Assembly (NCBI GenBank): GCA_009740415.1
Contig: WOYE01000009.1
Coordinates: 496,001-560,000, forward strand
Source of the DNA: Planococcaceae bacterium Storch 2/2-2
GTDB lineage: Bacteria; Bacillota; Bacilli; Bacillales_A; Planococcaceae
DNA length: 64,000 nt
Reading direction: 5' to 3'
A program made the translations under genes and the position numbers. Of this stretch, positions 8,483-17,537 are shown in pieces. How positions within the stretch are numbered: position 1 is the stretch's first letter; every line of letters starts with the position of its first letter. The notes beneath the pieces are model-generated. The model had not been told where the DNA came from, did no database searches, and worked only from the letters and a program-made list of their open reading frames with translations.

Positions 8483-9775
8483 ATGGATAGAAAAAGACGA
8501 TATGAGCGAGCGATCGAGTGGGCGGGGGTGACGACAGAACCGACGATCGTCGACTGGGACGGAGAAGAGTTGTCGGTCGTTTGGGAAGAGGAGTCGCTCG
8601 CGCTTTCCTTGTCTGGTGACGGCACGTTACTTCAGTATGAAGACGATCGACCGAGTGAAGGAGAAGAAGTGTCAGACGACGAATTGCGCCTACGTGCGGA
8701 ACGATGGATCGTGCGGCATGCCGGGCCGATTTTCGACCAGTTTCCGGCCGTGCGTATGACGTCACACGGTCACCGGGTGACGTACAGTTATGAAATGGAA
8801 CGATCGTCGCTTGCGGTGCCGCATACGGGCTGTCGCGTCACATTGGACCGTTCAGGACGCGTCGTCCATTATGTGTATCGAGGTGTGCGTGACGTGCCCG
8901 AGCGAATCGTTCGCTTAGAGGAAGACGTGGCGCGACGAGCGCTTCTTCGAGACGTCGTGGTTGAACGAACGGTGCGAGACGGGCGATGGGTCGATCACGT
9001 TCGCTTTCCGACGTATCGCGCGGATTGTGAGACGTTGACGGTCGTCGAACAGCCATATCGTGAGGAAGAGGACGTGCGATACGTGGCGGTGGACTGGCCG
9101 AAAACTCCACCTCGCCCGCTAGAAACGTTCATCGATTCGTTACAACAAATGACGTGTTTACGTACGGTGCCACATGAGCAGACGACGGTTTCAGTGTACG
9201 GCTTTCCTCGCCCGCCGCAACATGCGCCTCATACGTGGGAAACGTATTTTCGGGATCGGAGCGAGCAGACGGTTAAAGTGGCGCGCGACGCATCTGGTCG
9301 CGTACAAGGGTTGTTTTCTTTCGTGGAACTTCCTCCGACGGACAAAAGGTGGAGCCGAAGCGCTCGGCGACAAACGGCGCTCGCTTTTCTCGAAACGGTG
9401 TTGCCTCCTTCGTCGCGCGAGTCGTTGTGCGAACGAGTCGTTCCTTCACGTTTTGAAGATGAAGCGTTTCGATTGGAAGTGGTCGATGAAACGAATGGCG
9501 TGATTGACTCGGTCACCGTTCAAGTGAGCGATGTGACGAATCGTGTCGTTTCTTATCAAGGGTTTCAATGGGAAGAAGCGACGCGTCACCGTTTGCGTAC
9601 AGCGCGCCTTCCATCAATCGAATCGACGCAGCACGCACTTCAAGAACAATTGAAGGCAACGCTCGCGTGGGAGTGGGATGGCGAGTCGTATGAGCTCGTG
9701 TACCGAGCGGTCGGTCAAACCGGTCGTCCGTTGATCGGGCGCGACGTCGAGACGGGGGAATGGCTCGATTCGTGA
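8483..9775 (+). CDS. YcdB/YcdC-like domain protein (DUF4901-type)
   Basis: A 430-residue soluble protein rich in Glu, Arg and Val with two or three repeats of a PepSY-like pattern: helix, then strands such as RVTYSYEMER and CRVTLDRSGRVVHYVYRGV, then EEVSDDELRLRAERW. This resembles YcdB/YcdC domain proteins of Bacillus, whose function is unknown. No signal peptide is seen. The ATG at 8483 has GGAGGAG 7 bases upstream; an in-frame GTG at 8411 also has a good ribosome site, so a 24-residue longer form is possible. Followed 27 bases later by a transglutaminase-like gene, probably in one operon. The family call is tentative. Confidence 0.55.
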   Translation: MDRKRRYERAIEWAGVTTEPTIVDWDGEELSVVWEEESLALSLSGDGTLLQYEDDRPSEGEEVSDDELRLRAERWIVRHAGPIFDQFPAVRMTSHGHRVTYSYEMERSSLAVPHTGCRVTLDRSGRVVHYVYRGVRDVPERIVRLEEDVARRALLRDVVVERTVRDGRWVDHVRFPTYRADCETLTVVEQPYREEEDVRYVAVDWPKTPPRPLETFIDSLQQMTCLRTVPHEQTTVSVYGFPRPPQHAPHTWETYFRDRSEQTVKVARDASGRVQGLFSFVELPPTDKRWSRSARRQTALAFLETVLPPSSRESLCERVVPSRFEDEAFRLEVVDETNGVIDSVTVQVSDVTNRVVSYQGFQWEEATRHRLRTARLPSIESTQHALQEQLKATLAWEWDGESYELVYRAVGQTGRPLIGRDVETGEWLDS

Positions 9776-9802
9776 TACAATGGAGCGAAAGGAGGCGGTC
9801 CA

Positions 9803-10654
9803 TTGGGTGCATTATTGTTCATTGCCGTATTGATCGGACTCGGGGTCGCTTACGGATGGAGTCGACGGGACACGCGACCGGTTTTCGACCCGCCCGTCGG
9901 TGTGACAGCGACCGAACGAGCGATGTACGACGTTCAGCCGTATTGGTATTCGGTCGTCAAACGAGCGGTAGCAGAAGGGGATGCGTCGATTTTGTTTCCA
10001 CTTCACGAATGTTCCATCGACGAAATGGATGCGATCGTTTCGTACGTCATCGAACATAGTCCGTTTGAAACGTACGTCGATACGTGGACGTTGAGCGATG
10101 ATGAAAGCGAAGGGGAACTTGAACTGGCGTATGAACTGCCTGCGCGCTCCATTGAGACGCAACGGGCGTACGTGAAGCGTGCGGTCGAACGGATCGTGGC
10201 GGACGTGCCCGACGAAGCGACGGAGGCGGAGCAAGTGAAGTTCGTATATGATGCGATTTTATCGTTTGCGACGTACGACGAAGAAACGGCCGATCGGTTG
10301 GAAGGAAATGACTCGTACGGTTACACGTTAGCGAATACGGCGTACGGCTTACTCGTCGAACAGACGGGCGTTTGTGAAGGGTTTGCGCGGCTATTCGTCC
10401 AACTGTTCGACGCGCTCGGTCTCGACAATTATTACGTGATCGGTGAAAACGAAAAAGAAGGGCACGCGTGGAACCTCGTCCGCGTAGACGGGGCGTACTA
10501 TTACCTCGATGCGACGACGGACGCACCCGTGCCAGGGGACGTGCGCGACGTGACGTACGAAGATTTCCTCGTTCCAGCGAGCGATTTACCGTATACGTGG
10601 AACGTGTCCGATTATCCGCCGAGCGCACCGGTTCGTCACCCGATCGTTTCGTAA
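9803..10654 (+). CDS. Membrane-anchored transglutaminase-like protein
   Basis: A 283-residue protein with an N-terminal membrane anchor (residues 3-18, ALLFIAVLIGLGVAYG) and a transglutaminase-like papain-fold domain. The catalytic triad is visible as Cys191 (EQTGVCEGFARLF), His221 (KEGHAWNLV) and Asp236 (YYYLDATTD). Bacterial members act as peptidases or cross-linkers at the cell surface; the substrate is unknown. Translation starts at TTG 9803, with GGAGG 7 bases upstream. Likely co-transcribed with the preceding gene and closed by the terminator at 10681. Confidence 0.85.
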   Translation: MGALLFIAVLIGLGVAYGWSRRDTRPVFDPPVGVTATERAMYDVQPYWYSVVKRAVAEGDASILFPLHECSIDEMDAIVSYVIEHSPFETYVDTWTLSDDESEGELELAYELPARSIETQRAYVKRAVERIVADVPDEATEAEQVKFVYDAILSFATYDEETADRLEGNDSYGYTLANTAYGLLVEQTGVCEGFARLFVQLFDALGLDNYYVIGENEKEGHAWNLVRVDGAYYYLDATTDAPVPGDVRDVTYEDFLVPASDLPYTWNVSDYPPSAPVRHPIVS

Positions 10655-10680
10655 CGAACCTTTTTCAGTACAAATGACGA

Positions 10681-10712
10681 ACAACGCACGCCTCGCATGA
10701 GACGTGCGTTGT
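10681..10712. terminator. Intrinsic terminator
   Basis: ACAACGCAC (10681-10689) pairs with GTGCGTTGT (10704-10712), with CTC/GAG pairing further in, then a T-run. It ends the transglutaminase-like gene, and as convergent sequence it can also serve the decarboxylase gene. Confidence 0.85.
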
Positions 10713-10724
10713 TTTTTATGCGAT

Positions 10725-12131
10725 TCATTTCGTCTGTTCGGCGATGCGAGTGAGCGTTCGGAGAATCGTTCCGAGTTCTTCGGGCGTCACGTCGGGATGG
10801 ATCGTCGCGAGTCGGATCACTCGTTTTCCATTCAACATCGTCGTGTACAATCCGGCGTCGCCGCGGTCATTGATCGTTTGAACGATTCGTTCGTTCCATG
10901 CGTCGAGCGCACGTTCATCGAGCGCGTCGTCGATGAATCGGAAGTTGATGATGCCGAGGCTCGCAGGCGAGATGCGTTCGATCATCGGTAAGTCGTCGAT
11001 CATTCGCTCGAGCGCTTCCGCATTCGTAATCGCCGTCGTGATCCGTTTCGATAACGTTTTCGTTCCGAGCGCCTGCAACGTCATCCACAATTTCACGCCG
11101 CGTGCCGGTCGCGTCATTTCGATGCCGACGTCCCACGTATTCCATTTGTCGCCGGTCGACTCGACGTCGCGTAAATATTCCGGTTTCGTTTCGTAACTGT
11201 TGAATAAGTGCGTCCGGTCTTTGACGAACACCATCGCCGAGCCGTACGTCTGGTAGAGCCATTTATGCCCGTCCCAGCTGAAACTGTCCGAACGGTCGAC
11301 GCCGCGTGCGAGGTGACGGTACGGTTCCGACAATAAAACCGTTCCTCCGTACGCTCCGTCGATATGGAACCAAAGGTCGTACGTTTCAGCGACGCGCGCG
11401 ATCGACTCGATCGGGTCGATCGTTCCGGTATTCGTCGTTCCGACGGTACCGACGACAGCAAACGGTCGGAAGCCGTCGTTTGCGTCGCGCTGAATCATCT
11501 GTTCGAGCGCATCGACGTCGAGCGCGAACGTGTCGGGGTCAGACGGCACGCGCCGAACGTTTCGCGTCGGAATGCCTGCAATTTTAAACGCCTTGGCGAC
11601 GGATGAGTGCGTTTGGTCGGACACGTAGGCGGTCCCGCGATGAAGGGCGTCTTCTTCGAGCTTCGCATCGCGCGCAGCGACGAGTGCGGTTAAGTTCGCC
11701 ATCGAGCCACCTGAGACGAATAACCCGCCGTACGTGTCGGTTGAATACCCGATCGTCTCTGCTAAAAAGTCGAGGACGATTTGTTCGGCGTGGAGCGCTG
11801 TTTCCGCCATCGTAAACCCGCCGGCGTGCGGATTGTAGGCGTTCGTCATGACGTCTCCGAGCCAAGCGACCCGTTCTGCAGGGCCGGGGATGAATCCGAA
11901 AAAGTGCGGATGGTTCGCTGGAACGGTCGGTCCTAAAATGTGGTCGATCGTATCATTGACGACGTCTTCGAGCGCGCGGCCGTCTGTCGGGATGCCGAGT
12001 GCGTCCATTCGTGCGAGTGACCGTTCGTCGACCGGCTGAATGACCGGTCCGTTCACCCGTTCGCGGTCGATCGTTTCCAACCGATCGATAAATTGTTTCG
12101 CTTGTTCATGAATCGTTTCGTATCGTTTCAT
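10725..12131 (-). CDS. Pyridoxal-dependent decarboxylase, group II
   Basis: A 468-residue PLP enzyme of the aromatic-L-amino-acid / glutamate / diaminobutyrate decarboxylase group (fold type I). The PLP-binding lysine lies in SFSWDGHKWLY, the DGAYGG segment supplies the conserved Asp, and GGSMANL is the usual phosphate-binding N-terminal motif. It would release CO2 from an amino acid; the specific substrate cannot be told. The ATG at 12131 is preferred because GGAG is 8 bases upstream; the GTG three codons earlier overlaps that site. It is divergent from a LysR-type regulator, a typical target-regulator arrangement. Confidence 0.85.
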   Translation of the reverse strand: MKRYETIHEQAKQFIDRLETIDRERVNGPVIQPVDERSLARMDALGIPTDGRALEDVVNDTIDHILGPTVPANHPHFFGFIPGPAERVAWLGDVMTNAYNPHAGGFTMAETALHAEQIVLDFLAETIGYSTDTYGGLFVSGGSMANLTALVAARDAKLEEDALHRGTAYVSDQTHSSVAKAFKIAGIPTRNVRRVPSDPDTFALDVDALEQMIQRDANDGFRPFAVVGTVGTTNTGTIDPIESIARVAETYDLWFHIDGAYGGTVLLSEPYRHLARGVDRSDSFSWDGHKWLYQTYGSAMVFVKDRTHLFNSYETKPEYLRDVESTGDKWNTWDVGIEMTRPARGVKLWMTLQALGTKTLSKRITTAITNAEALERMIDDLPMIERISPASLGIINFRFIDDALDERALDAWNERIVQTINDRGDAGLYTTMLNGKRVIRLATIHPDVTPEELGTILRTLTRIAEQTK

Positions 12132-12188
12132 CGTGATCACTCCTTTTCATGTTATTGTATAGGAGAAGAGTCATTAGAAAAATTCATC

Positions 12189-12211
12189 TTTCTCATAGAA
12201 GTGATGAGAAA
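12189..12211. promoter_or_regulatory. Candidate LysR-type operator
   Basis: A perfect 8-bp inverted repeat, TTTCTCAT (12189-12196) and ATGAGAAA (12204-12211), with a 7-base centre. It lies in the divergent 103-base gap and fits the interrupted-palindrome (T-N11-A) form of LysR-family sites. The regulator is encoded 24 bases downstream. Confidence 0.6.
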
Positions 12212-12234
12212 AACGAATGAATGGAGGAAATTGG

Positions 12235-13107
12235 ATGGAAGTTCGATTTTTAGAAACGTTTTTGAAAGTCGCTCATACGGAAAATGTGTCGCTCGCTGCA
12301 GCCGAACTCGATTACTCTCAATCGGCTGTCACGCTTCATATTCAACAGCTTGAGCGGACGGTCGGTGTCCCGCTATTCGACCGACTCGGCCGTGGCGTAC
12401 AGTTGAATGAAAATGGACGCGCCTTCATTCCGCATGCGAAAGCAGTACTCCAGTCGATTCAACGCGCGCGCCATTTCGCTCATTCAGACGTACCGTCTGG
12501 GAAGTTGCGCATCGGCTGTGCCGAGTCGATCGCGCATACGGTATTGCCGGACGTGTTAACGATGTTTCACGAAACGTACCCCGGTGTCGAAGTCGTGATC
12601 GAGACCGAATGGACGCCAGATGACATGTTGAAGGCGCTTTGGGCGAACGAACTCGATTTCATGTATACGTTCGATGAACCGGTCGTCGGGGACGATCTCA
12701 TCCGGGCGGTCGTCGTCGAAGAACCAATCGTCTTCGTTCAAAAAGAAGCCCGCTCCATCGAGGCGATTGAATCGCTCGAACGCGCCCCTTTCTTACTCAC
12801 TGAGCGAGGAGTCAGTTACCGCCACGCGTTAGAACATGCGCTACTCGGCTACGGCATCCGGCTCCACCCGATGCTCGAAGTCGGGGATACGTCGCTCATT
12901 TTGCGCCTCGTACGCCGCGGCATCGGCATGAGCTTTTTACCGATGTTCGTCGTCGAAGAAGCGCTCCGTTCCGGCGAGCTGCACGAAGTCGATACGCCGC
13001 TCGACCCGTTATCGATGGAACGCCAACTCATTTACCATCGCCAAAAATGGGTGTCGCCTGCGATGCACGCCTTTTTACAATGCGTCGATGCGGTCGAACC
13101 GGACTGA
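12235..13107 (+). CDS. LysR-family transcriptional regulator
   Basis: A 290-residue LTTR. The N-terminal winged helix (1-60) has the classic pattern VRFLETFLKVAHTENVSLAAAELDYSQSAVT with recognition helix near 28-40, followed by LERTVGVPLFDRLGRG. Residues 90-290 form the periplasmic-binding-protein-like effector domain. It is divergent from the PLP decarboxylase and probably controls it through the inverted repeat at 12189-12211. The ATG at 12235 has GGAGG 7 bases upstream; an in-frame ATG at 12217 lacks one. Confidence 0.9.
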   Translation: MEVRFLETFLKVAHTENVSLAAAELDYSQSAVTLHIQQLERTVGVPLFDRLGRGVQLNENGRAFIPHAKAVLQSIQRARHFAHSDVPSGKLRIGCAESIAHTVLPDVLTMFHETYPGVEVVIETEWTPDDMLKALWANELDFMYTFDEPVVGDDLIRAVVVEEPIVFVQKEARSIEAIESLERAPFLLTERGVSYRHALEHALLGYGIRLHPMLEVGDTSLILRLVRRGIGMSFLPMFVVEEALRSGELHEVDTPLDPLSMERQLIYHRQKWVSPAMHAFLQCVDAVEPD

Positions 13108-13265
13108 GACGAACGAACGGATGTGGAAGTTGATTCGTCGGACGGAACGATTGGAAAACATTTGTGAATCGCTTGAAAGCTGCTTGCGTTCGTTTCGTTA
13201 CTGAAGCGGTTCAAGACGGTTGGACTTTCGACAGGGGGGTGCCTCTTTTTTCGCTCGTTTGATGT

Positions 13266-13297
13266 CGTTTGCGAAAAGAGCACGTTTGCGAAAAGAG
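13266..13297 (+). repeat. 15-bp direct repeat over the SigB-type promoter
   Basis: CGTTTGCGAAAAGAG occurs at 13266-13280 and again at 13283-13297 (17-base period). The second copy contains the GTTT of the SigB-like -35 element. It may have arisen by slippage or may place a second -35 upstream. Confidence 0.75.
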
Positions 13298-13308
13298 GTC
13301 TCGGGTAT
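13284..13308 (+). promoter_or_regulatory. SigB-type (general stress) promoter
   Basis: GTTT at 13284-13287 and GGGTAT at 13303-13308, separated by 15 bases, match the Bacillales SigB consensus (GTTTaa, 12-14 bases, GGGTAT). It is about 120 bases upstream of a GsiB-like stress protein, whose B. subtilis counterpart is SigB-controlled. The rest of 13108-13428 shows no gene. Confidence 0.75.
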
Positions 13309-13428
13309 CCGATGAATACGCCAGACGGAAGACGTTTGGCAATGCAGATTTGTTCGTTGGTAATTTTCTAGTGATGAAACATGACTTGTCGAAGACACGG
13401 AAATTTCAACACGAAGGAGAAGATGACC

Positions 13429-13800
13429 ATGACAAAACGCAATGAACGAAATGACAACCGACGGAGAGACGAAGAAACGATGTCTGTAGAGGAAGCGGGA
13501 CGACGCGGCGGAGAAGTAACGTCAGACACGCACGACCGTGAATTTTACGAAGACATTGGACGACGCGGTGGCGAAACGACATCGGACCGTCACGGCCGTG
13601 AGTTTTATGAAGACATCGGTGAACAAGGAGGCCGGGCGCGAGCGGAGCAGCGCGACCGTGACTCGAATGACCGCGACGAACGTGATCCGAGCGATGACGA
13701 CGATCGTCGCAACCGAGACGTCGACGGACGTGACCGCCGCGCGAGCCGGGAAGGTGACAACCGAAACGGCAACCAAGGCCGTCGTACGAAAAACGATTAA
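13429..13800 (+). CDS. gsiB: GsiB-like general stress protein (KGG/Con-10 repeats)
   Basis: A 123-residue, very hydrophilic protein. Residues about 15-68 hold repeats of the KGG motif family: EEAGRRGGEVTSDTHDREFYED, then IGRRGGETTSDRHGREFYED, then IGEQGGRA. This is the pattern of GsiB of B. subtilis, conidiation-protein Con-10 and plant LEA-like proteins, thought to protect against dehydration. Lysines of the motif are replaced by arginine. The C-terminal half is an Arg/Asp/Asn-rich disordered tail. The start at 13429 has AAGGAG 9 bases upstream; two codons earlier is a less well spaced ATG. A SigB-type promoter precedes it. Confidence 0.85.
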   Translation: MTKRNERNDNRRRDEETMSVEEAGRRGGEVTSDTHDREFYEDIGRRGGETTSDRHGREFYEDIGEQGGRARAEQRDRDSNDRDERDPSDDDDRRNRDVDGRDRRASREGDNRNGNQGRRTKND

Positions 13801-13868
13801 CATGGACAACTAACAGTGCCCTTTGCTGTACCATACGTTCTACACAAACGTAAGAGGCATCCCCTTTC

Positions 13869-13900
13869 AGCGACCTGTTGAACCGACAGGTCGCTTTTTT
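13869..13900 (+). terminator. Intrinsic terminator of the gsiB-like gene
   Basis: A perfect 10-bp stem (AGCGACCTGT at 13869-13878, ACAGGTCGCT at 13886-13895) followed by a T-run. Confidence 0.88.
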
Positions 13901-13960
13901 CGTGTTTCGACGTGCGTCTTTTGTGGAAACTAACGTATACTACGGAGGAGGAGTGATGAA

Positions 13961-14803
13961 ATGAAACGAATGAAACGATTAACGAATGGTATCGACATGC
14001 CCGTCCACGGGCTCGGCGTCTACAAAATGCTCGATGAAGAAGAAGCGTACCGAGCGATTCGCCATGCGCTCGACGTCGGCTACCGCGCGATCGATACCGC
14101 AGCTTTTTACCATAATGAAGAAGTGGTCGGCCGGGCGATCCGGGAAAGCGGCATCCCGCGCGACGAGCTGTTCGTCACGACGAAAGTGTGGAACGACGAT
14201 GCCGGCTATGAATCGACGTTACGCGCGTTCGATGCATCGCTTGAGCGCCTCGGCCTTGAATACGTTGATGCGTATTTGACGCACTGGCCGGTGCCTGGAC
14301 AATTCGTCGAAACGTACCGCGCCATTTTACAATTGGAGCGCGACGAGCGCATTCGTGTCGCGGGCGTCTGCAATCATAATGAAGCGCAACTTGAAACGTT
14401 GTACGAGACATTCGGCGTCTATCCGAACGTGAACCAAGTCGAAATGCATCCGTATTTGCAGCAGCGCGACTTGCAATCGTTTTGCGACGAACGAAACATC
14501 GCCGTGACGGCGTGGGCGCCGCTCGGACGAGGGAAGATGAACGACGACCCGACGATTACAGCCATTGCGGCGATGTACGGAAAAACAGCCGCGCAAGTGA
14601 TCCTTCGTTGGCATTTGCAATGCGGCCGTATCGTCATCCCGAAATCGGTCACCCCGTCACGCATCGAAGAAAATCAGGACGTGTTCGGCTTTTCACTCGA
14701 CGACGCGTCGATGTTGAAAATGAGTACGCTCGAGCGAAACGGTCGAACGGGAGCGGACCCGTCTGATCCGCATTTCATGGATCATTTTCAACCGAAACGG
14801 TAA
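13961..14803 (+). CDS. Aldo/keto reductase
   Basis: A 280-residue AKR (2,5-diketo-gluconate reductase / glyoxal reductase-like) TIM-barrel enzyme. The catalytic tetrad is visible: Asp45 and Tyr50 in YRAIDTAAFYHNEE, Lys75 in VTTKVWND, His108 in LTHWPVP. The NADPH-binding end reads IPKSVTPSRIEEN. It reduces aldehydes or ketones. A GGAGGAGGAG lies upstream of the ATG. The HAD phosphatase gene starts only 21 bases after the stop, so the two form an operon. Confidence 0.93.
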   Translation: MKRMKRLTNGIDMPVHGLGVYKMLDEEEAYRAIRHALDVGYRAIDTAAFYHNEEVVGRAIRESGIPRDELFVTTKVWNDDAGYESTLRAFDASLERLGLEYVDAYLTHWPVPGQFVETYRAILQLERDERIRVAGVCNHNEAQLETLYETFGVYPNVNQVEMHPYLQQRDLQSFCDERNIAVTAWAPLGRGKMNDDPTITAIAAMYGKTAAQVILRWHLQCGRIVIPKSVTPSRIEENQDVFGFSLDDASMLKMSTLERNGRTGADPSDPHFMDHFQPKR

Positions 14804-14824
14804 ATGAGAAAGAAGGGTACAACG

Positions 14825-15589
14825 ATGAATATCGTATTTGATTTAGATGGAACGATTTGTTTCGGAGGGCGTCCGGTCGAAGCACCGATCATCCACGCCA
14901 TCTCTGAATTGCAGCGAGCGGGGCACACGGTGTATTTCGCATCGGCTCGTCCGATTCGCGACATGTTGCCGGTTTTACCGGAACCGTTTCATCAAGGAAC
15001 GTTGATCGGGGGAAATGGGGCGCTCATCGCGCGAGGCGGGACGCTCATTCACCGCGAACCGTTTCCGAAAGAGACGATCGAAGCGCTCGCTGAACTCGTC
15101 GAAACGCACGAGGCGACGTATTTAGCCGATAGCGAATGGAATTTTTCGTATACCGGCCCGACCGATCACCCGATCCGCGCGAGCGTCGACCCCGATCAAG
15201 TGGCGACGTGTGTCGCGCTTGAAGAGCTAGAACCGGTCGTTAAGTTTTTACTGTTGACGTACGAGGAAGAAGACGTGCTCGTCTCGGCATTGGATGCGCT
15301 CGATCTCGTCGTCAATCGCCACGACCATGAAGCAGTCATCGACATGAGCCCAGCCGGCGTAACGAAATGGACCGCGCTTGCTCGACTCGGCGTGAAAGAA
15401 GGAACGTACGTCGCCTTCGGTAACGATGCGAACGACGTCGACTTATTCCGCCATGCGCAACGCGGCGTCATCGTCGGGTCGAACCGCACGTTGCTTCCGT
15501 ATGCGAGTGAGCAAACGACGCCTGAAGACGTCGCATCGGTCATCCGATCGCTCGCTCGGAATGAAGCGTGCTTGCCGTCTCACGACTAA
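14825..15589 (+). CDS. HAD-superfamily (Cof-type) hydrolase
   Basis: A 254-residue Cof-type HAD phosphatase. Motif I is FDLDGT at 4-9 (nucleophile first Asp), motif II is ASAR, the Lys of motif III lies in SPAGVTKWTAL, and motif IV is FGNDANDVDLF. Such enzymes dephosphorylate sugar phosphates, FMN or PLP; the substrate is unknown. The ATG at 14825 has AGAAGGG 7 bases upstream; the in-frame ATG at 14804 abuts the preceding stop and has no ribosome site. A terminator follows at 15659. Confidence 0.88.
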   Translation: MNIVFDLDGTICFGGRPVEAPIIHAISELQRAGHTVYFASARPIRDMLPVLPEPFHQGTLIGGNGALIARGGTLIHREPFPKETIEALAELVETHEATYLADSEWNFSYTGPTDHPIRASVDPDQVATCVALEELEPVVKFLLLTYEEEDVLVSALDALDLVVNRHDHEAVIDMSPAGVTKWTALARLGVKEGTYVAFGNDANDVDLFRHAQRGVIVGSNRTLLPYASEQTTPEDVASVIRSLARNEACLPSHD

Positions 15590-15658
15590 CAAACGAGATC
15601 GGTGAACGGCTCGTAACGCTCGACTGGCGGGAAGGGTAGCTTCACCCGTTTAACTATG

Positions 15659-15700
15659 AAAAAGACACTTGAATGGTTGATCATTCAAGTGTCTTTTTTT
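15659..15700. terminator. Strong bidirectional terminator
   Basis: A 17-bp stem (AAAAAGACACTTGAATG and its complement around a 6-base loop) with T-runs on both sides, between the convergent HAD and arsB genes. Confidence 0.92.
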
Positions 15701-15734
15701 GATGGAAACACGCGGAATCACCGTCTCTTGTCCG

Positions 15735-17018
15735 TTAAAAAAGAAGCGTGACGTATAAACCGAGAAGCGTCACGAATAAAATCGGTACGGTGAGTACGAT
15801 TCCGACTTTCATATACGTTCCCCACGAAATGATGATCCCTTTCGTACGTAAAACGTGCAGCCAAACGAGCGTAGCGAGCGAGCCGATCGGTGTAAATTTC
15901 GGACCGAGGTCGGACCCGATGACGTTCGCATAAACGAGCGCTTCTTTCATGAGACCGGTCGCGCCGCTTTCTTCAATCGCTAACGCATGCAGTAACACAC
16001 TCGGCATATTGTTCATGACCGATGACGAAAGCGCCGCTAAAAACCCAGTACCGATCGTCGCGACGAATACGCCGTACGACGTGAGCGCGTCGATCATCGA
16101 GGCGAGTTGCGTCGTCCAACCGGCGGACCCGACACCGTATACGACGACGTACATGCCGATGGAAAAGACGACGATCGTCCACGGCGCCTCTTTCATGACG
16201 CGAGCGGTATCGACCGCCTCGCTCGAACGGGTCGCAAGCAGTAAAGCGAGTGCGATTACGCCGACGACGAACGAAACAGGAATGCCGAGCGGTTCACTGA
16301 GAAAGTAGCCGACGAGTAGTAAGCCGAGCGCGACCCACGACGCGTAAAACAGCCGCACGTCGCGAATGACCGTGTGCGATTCCGGTAACGTATCGACATC
16401 GTACGTCCGCGGCACGTCTTTTCGAAAATAGAGCGTCACGACGACGATCGTCGCAACGAGTGAAAATACGTTCGGTACGATCATGCGCGCTGCATATTGG
16501 ACGAAACCGATCCCGAAAAAGTCAGCGGAGACGATGTTCACTAAGTTGCTAATGACGAGCGGAAGCGACGTCGTATCCGCGATCATGCCACTTGCGATAA
16601 TGAACGGAAAAATAGCCGCTTCGCTAAACCGTAAATGCCGGACGATCGATAAGACGATCGGCGTTAAAATGAGCGCAGCGCCATCGTTCGCAAAGAGTGC
16701 GGCGACGACCGCCCCGAGAAGCATCATGACGAGAAAAAGAACGAGTCCGTTGCCGCGTGCGACTCGTGCGAGTGACAACGCCGCCCATTCGAACAGTCCG
16801 ATTTCATCGAGCACGAGCGAAATGAGAATGATCCCGACGAAAGCGAGCGTCGCATTCCAAACGAGATCGGTGACGGTGAGCACGTCTGTCCATCCGACGA
16901 CACCGGTCGCTAAGGCGACGAGCGCTCCGGCCGTAGCGGACCAACCGATCGACAACCCGCGCGGTTGCCAAATGACGAAAAGTAACGTCGTGAAAAAAAT
17001 GAAACTAGCGAGTACCAT
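15735..17018 (-). CDS. arsB: Arsenite efflux membrane protein ArsB
   Basis: A 427-residue transporter of the ArsB/NhaD ion-transporter superfamily with about twelve membrane helices. Conserved family blocks include [33 protein letters not shown] and [24 protein letters not shown] near the C-terminus. It expels arsenite or antimonite, driven by the membrane potential or with an ArsA ATPase; no arsA is present here. It starts 15 bases after the ArsR stop codon, forming an arsR-arsB operon under ArsR control. Confidence 0.92.
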   Translation of the reverse strand: MVLASFIFFTTLLFVIWQPRGLSIGWSATAGALVALATGVVGWTDVLTVTDLVWNATLAFVGIILISLVLDEIGLFEWAALSLARVARGNGLVLFLVMMLLGAVVAALFANDGAALILTPIVLSIVRHLRFSEAAIFPFIIASGMIADTTSLPLVISNLVNIVSADFFGIGFVQYAARMIVPNVFSLVATIVVVTLYFRKDVPRTYDVDTLPESHTVIRDVRLFYASWVALGLLLVGYFLSEPLGIPVSFVVGVIALALLLATRSSEAVDTARVMKEAPWTIVVFSIGMYVVVYGVGSAGWTTQLASMIDALTSYGVFVATIGTGFLAALSSSVMNNMPSVLLHALAIEESGATGLMKEALVYANVIGSDLGPKFTPIGSLATLVWLHVLRTKGIIISWGTYMKVGIVLTVPILFVTLLGLYVTLLF

Positions 17019-17033
17019 GATGACCCTTCTTTC

Positions 17034-17366
17034 TTATTCGCATAACAGACGTTTGCCGTCTTGGACGAAGGCGTCGATCGTTCCTTTCGTTGAAGGTAAC
17101 GTCTGTACGATATGTAATACGAGCGGGTAGAGCGGATGATCGGTCGCGAGCGAATAGTACATCCATTTCCCGTGTCGTTCTTCTTCGACGAGTCCGACGT
17201 CTTTTAGCCGTTTCATATGTTGGCTTACCGAAGGCTGACTCATCTCGAGCAAAGTGACGAGCTCGCAAATGCAAAACGCATCGTGTATTAAATAATGAAC
17301 GATGCGCAGTCGCGTCGTTTCCCCGAGCGCTTTTAACACCCGTTCGGTCGTTTCATACTCATTCAT
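17034..17366 (-). CDS. arsR: ArsR-family arsenical-responsive repressor
   Basis: A 110-residue ArsR/SmtB winged-helix repressor. The helix-turn-helix is LLEMSQPSVSQHMKRLKDVG, and the metalloid site at the start of that region is FCICELV (Cys32 and Cys34), equivalent to the ELCVCDL box of E. coli ArsR; another Cys lies at the C-terminus (109). Binding of As(III)/Sb(III) releases it from the operator. A 19-bp palindrome at 17397-17415 just upstream is the likely operator. Confidence 0.93.
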   Translation of the reverse strand: MNEYETTERVLKALGETTRLRIVHYLIHDAFCICELVTLLEMSQPSVSQHMKRLKDVGLVEEERHGKWMYYSLATDHPLYPLVLHIVQTLPSTKGTIDAFVQDGKRLLCE

Positions 17367-17396
17367 ATCGATTCTCCTTCATAAGTAGTTGTTGAT

Positions 17397-17415
17397 ATGT
17401 TTTATGATAAAACAT
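17397..17415. promoter_or_regulatory. Candidate ArsR operator (19-bp palindrome)
   Basis: A perfect inverted repeat ATGTTTTAT-G-ATAAAACAT lies 31 bases upstream of arsR in an AT-rich promoter region. Position and symmetry fit an ArsR/SmtB-type operator. Confidence 0.65.
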
Positions 17416-17494
17416 GATTATACATACTAAATGAAAAGTAACGAATAAGCAACAGCAAATATGAAGGGCGCAATGAGTTGAAACAGATGACGAA

Positions 17495-17530
17495 AAAAGA
17501 GGCGCGCCCGTATAAGGACGCACCTCTTTT
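17495..17530 (-). terminator. Intrinsic terminator
   Basis: AAAAGAGG (17495-17502) pairs with CCTCTTTT (17523-17530), with CGCG/CGC pairing inside. On the minus strand it is followed by T-runs; it ends the gene at 17538-18749. Confidence 0.75.
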
Positions 17531-17537
17531 GAAGAGA

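Noticed and set aside
12556-12741. Minus-strand ORF inside the LysR gene
   Set aside because: Shadow of the real gene; Asp/Arg-rich composition follows from antisense of coding sequence.
13406-13834. 142-aa minus-strand ORF opposite the GsiB-like gene
   Set aside because: His/Arg/Val-rich antisense of KGG repeats; no ribosome site and the plus strand has clear motifs and a promoter.
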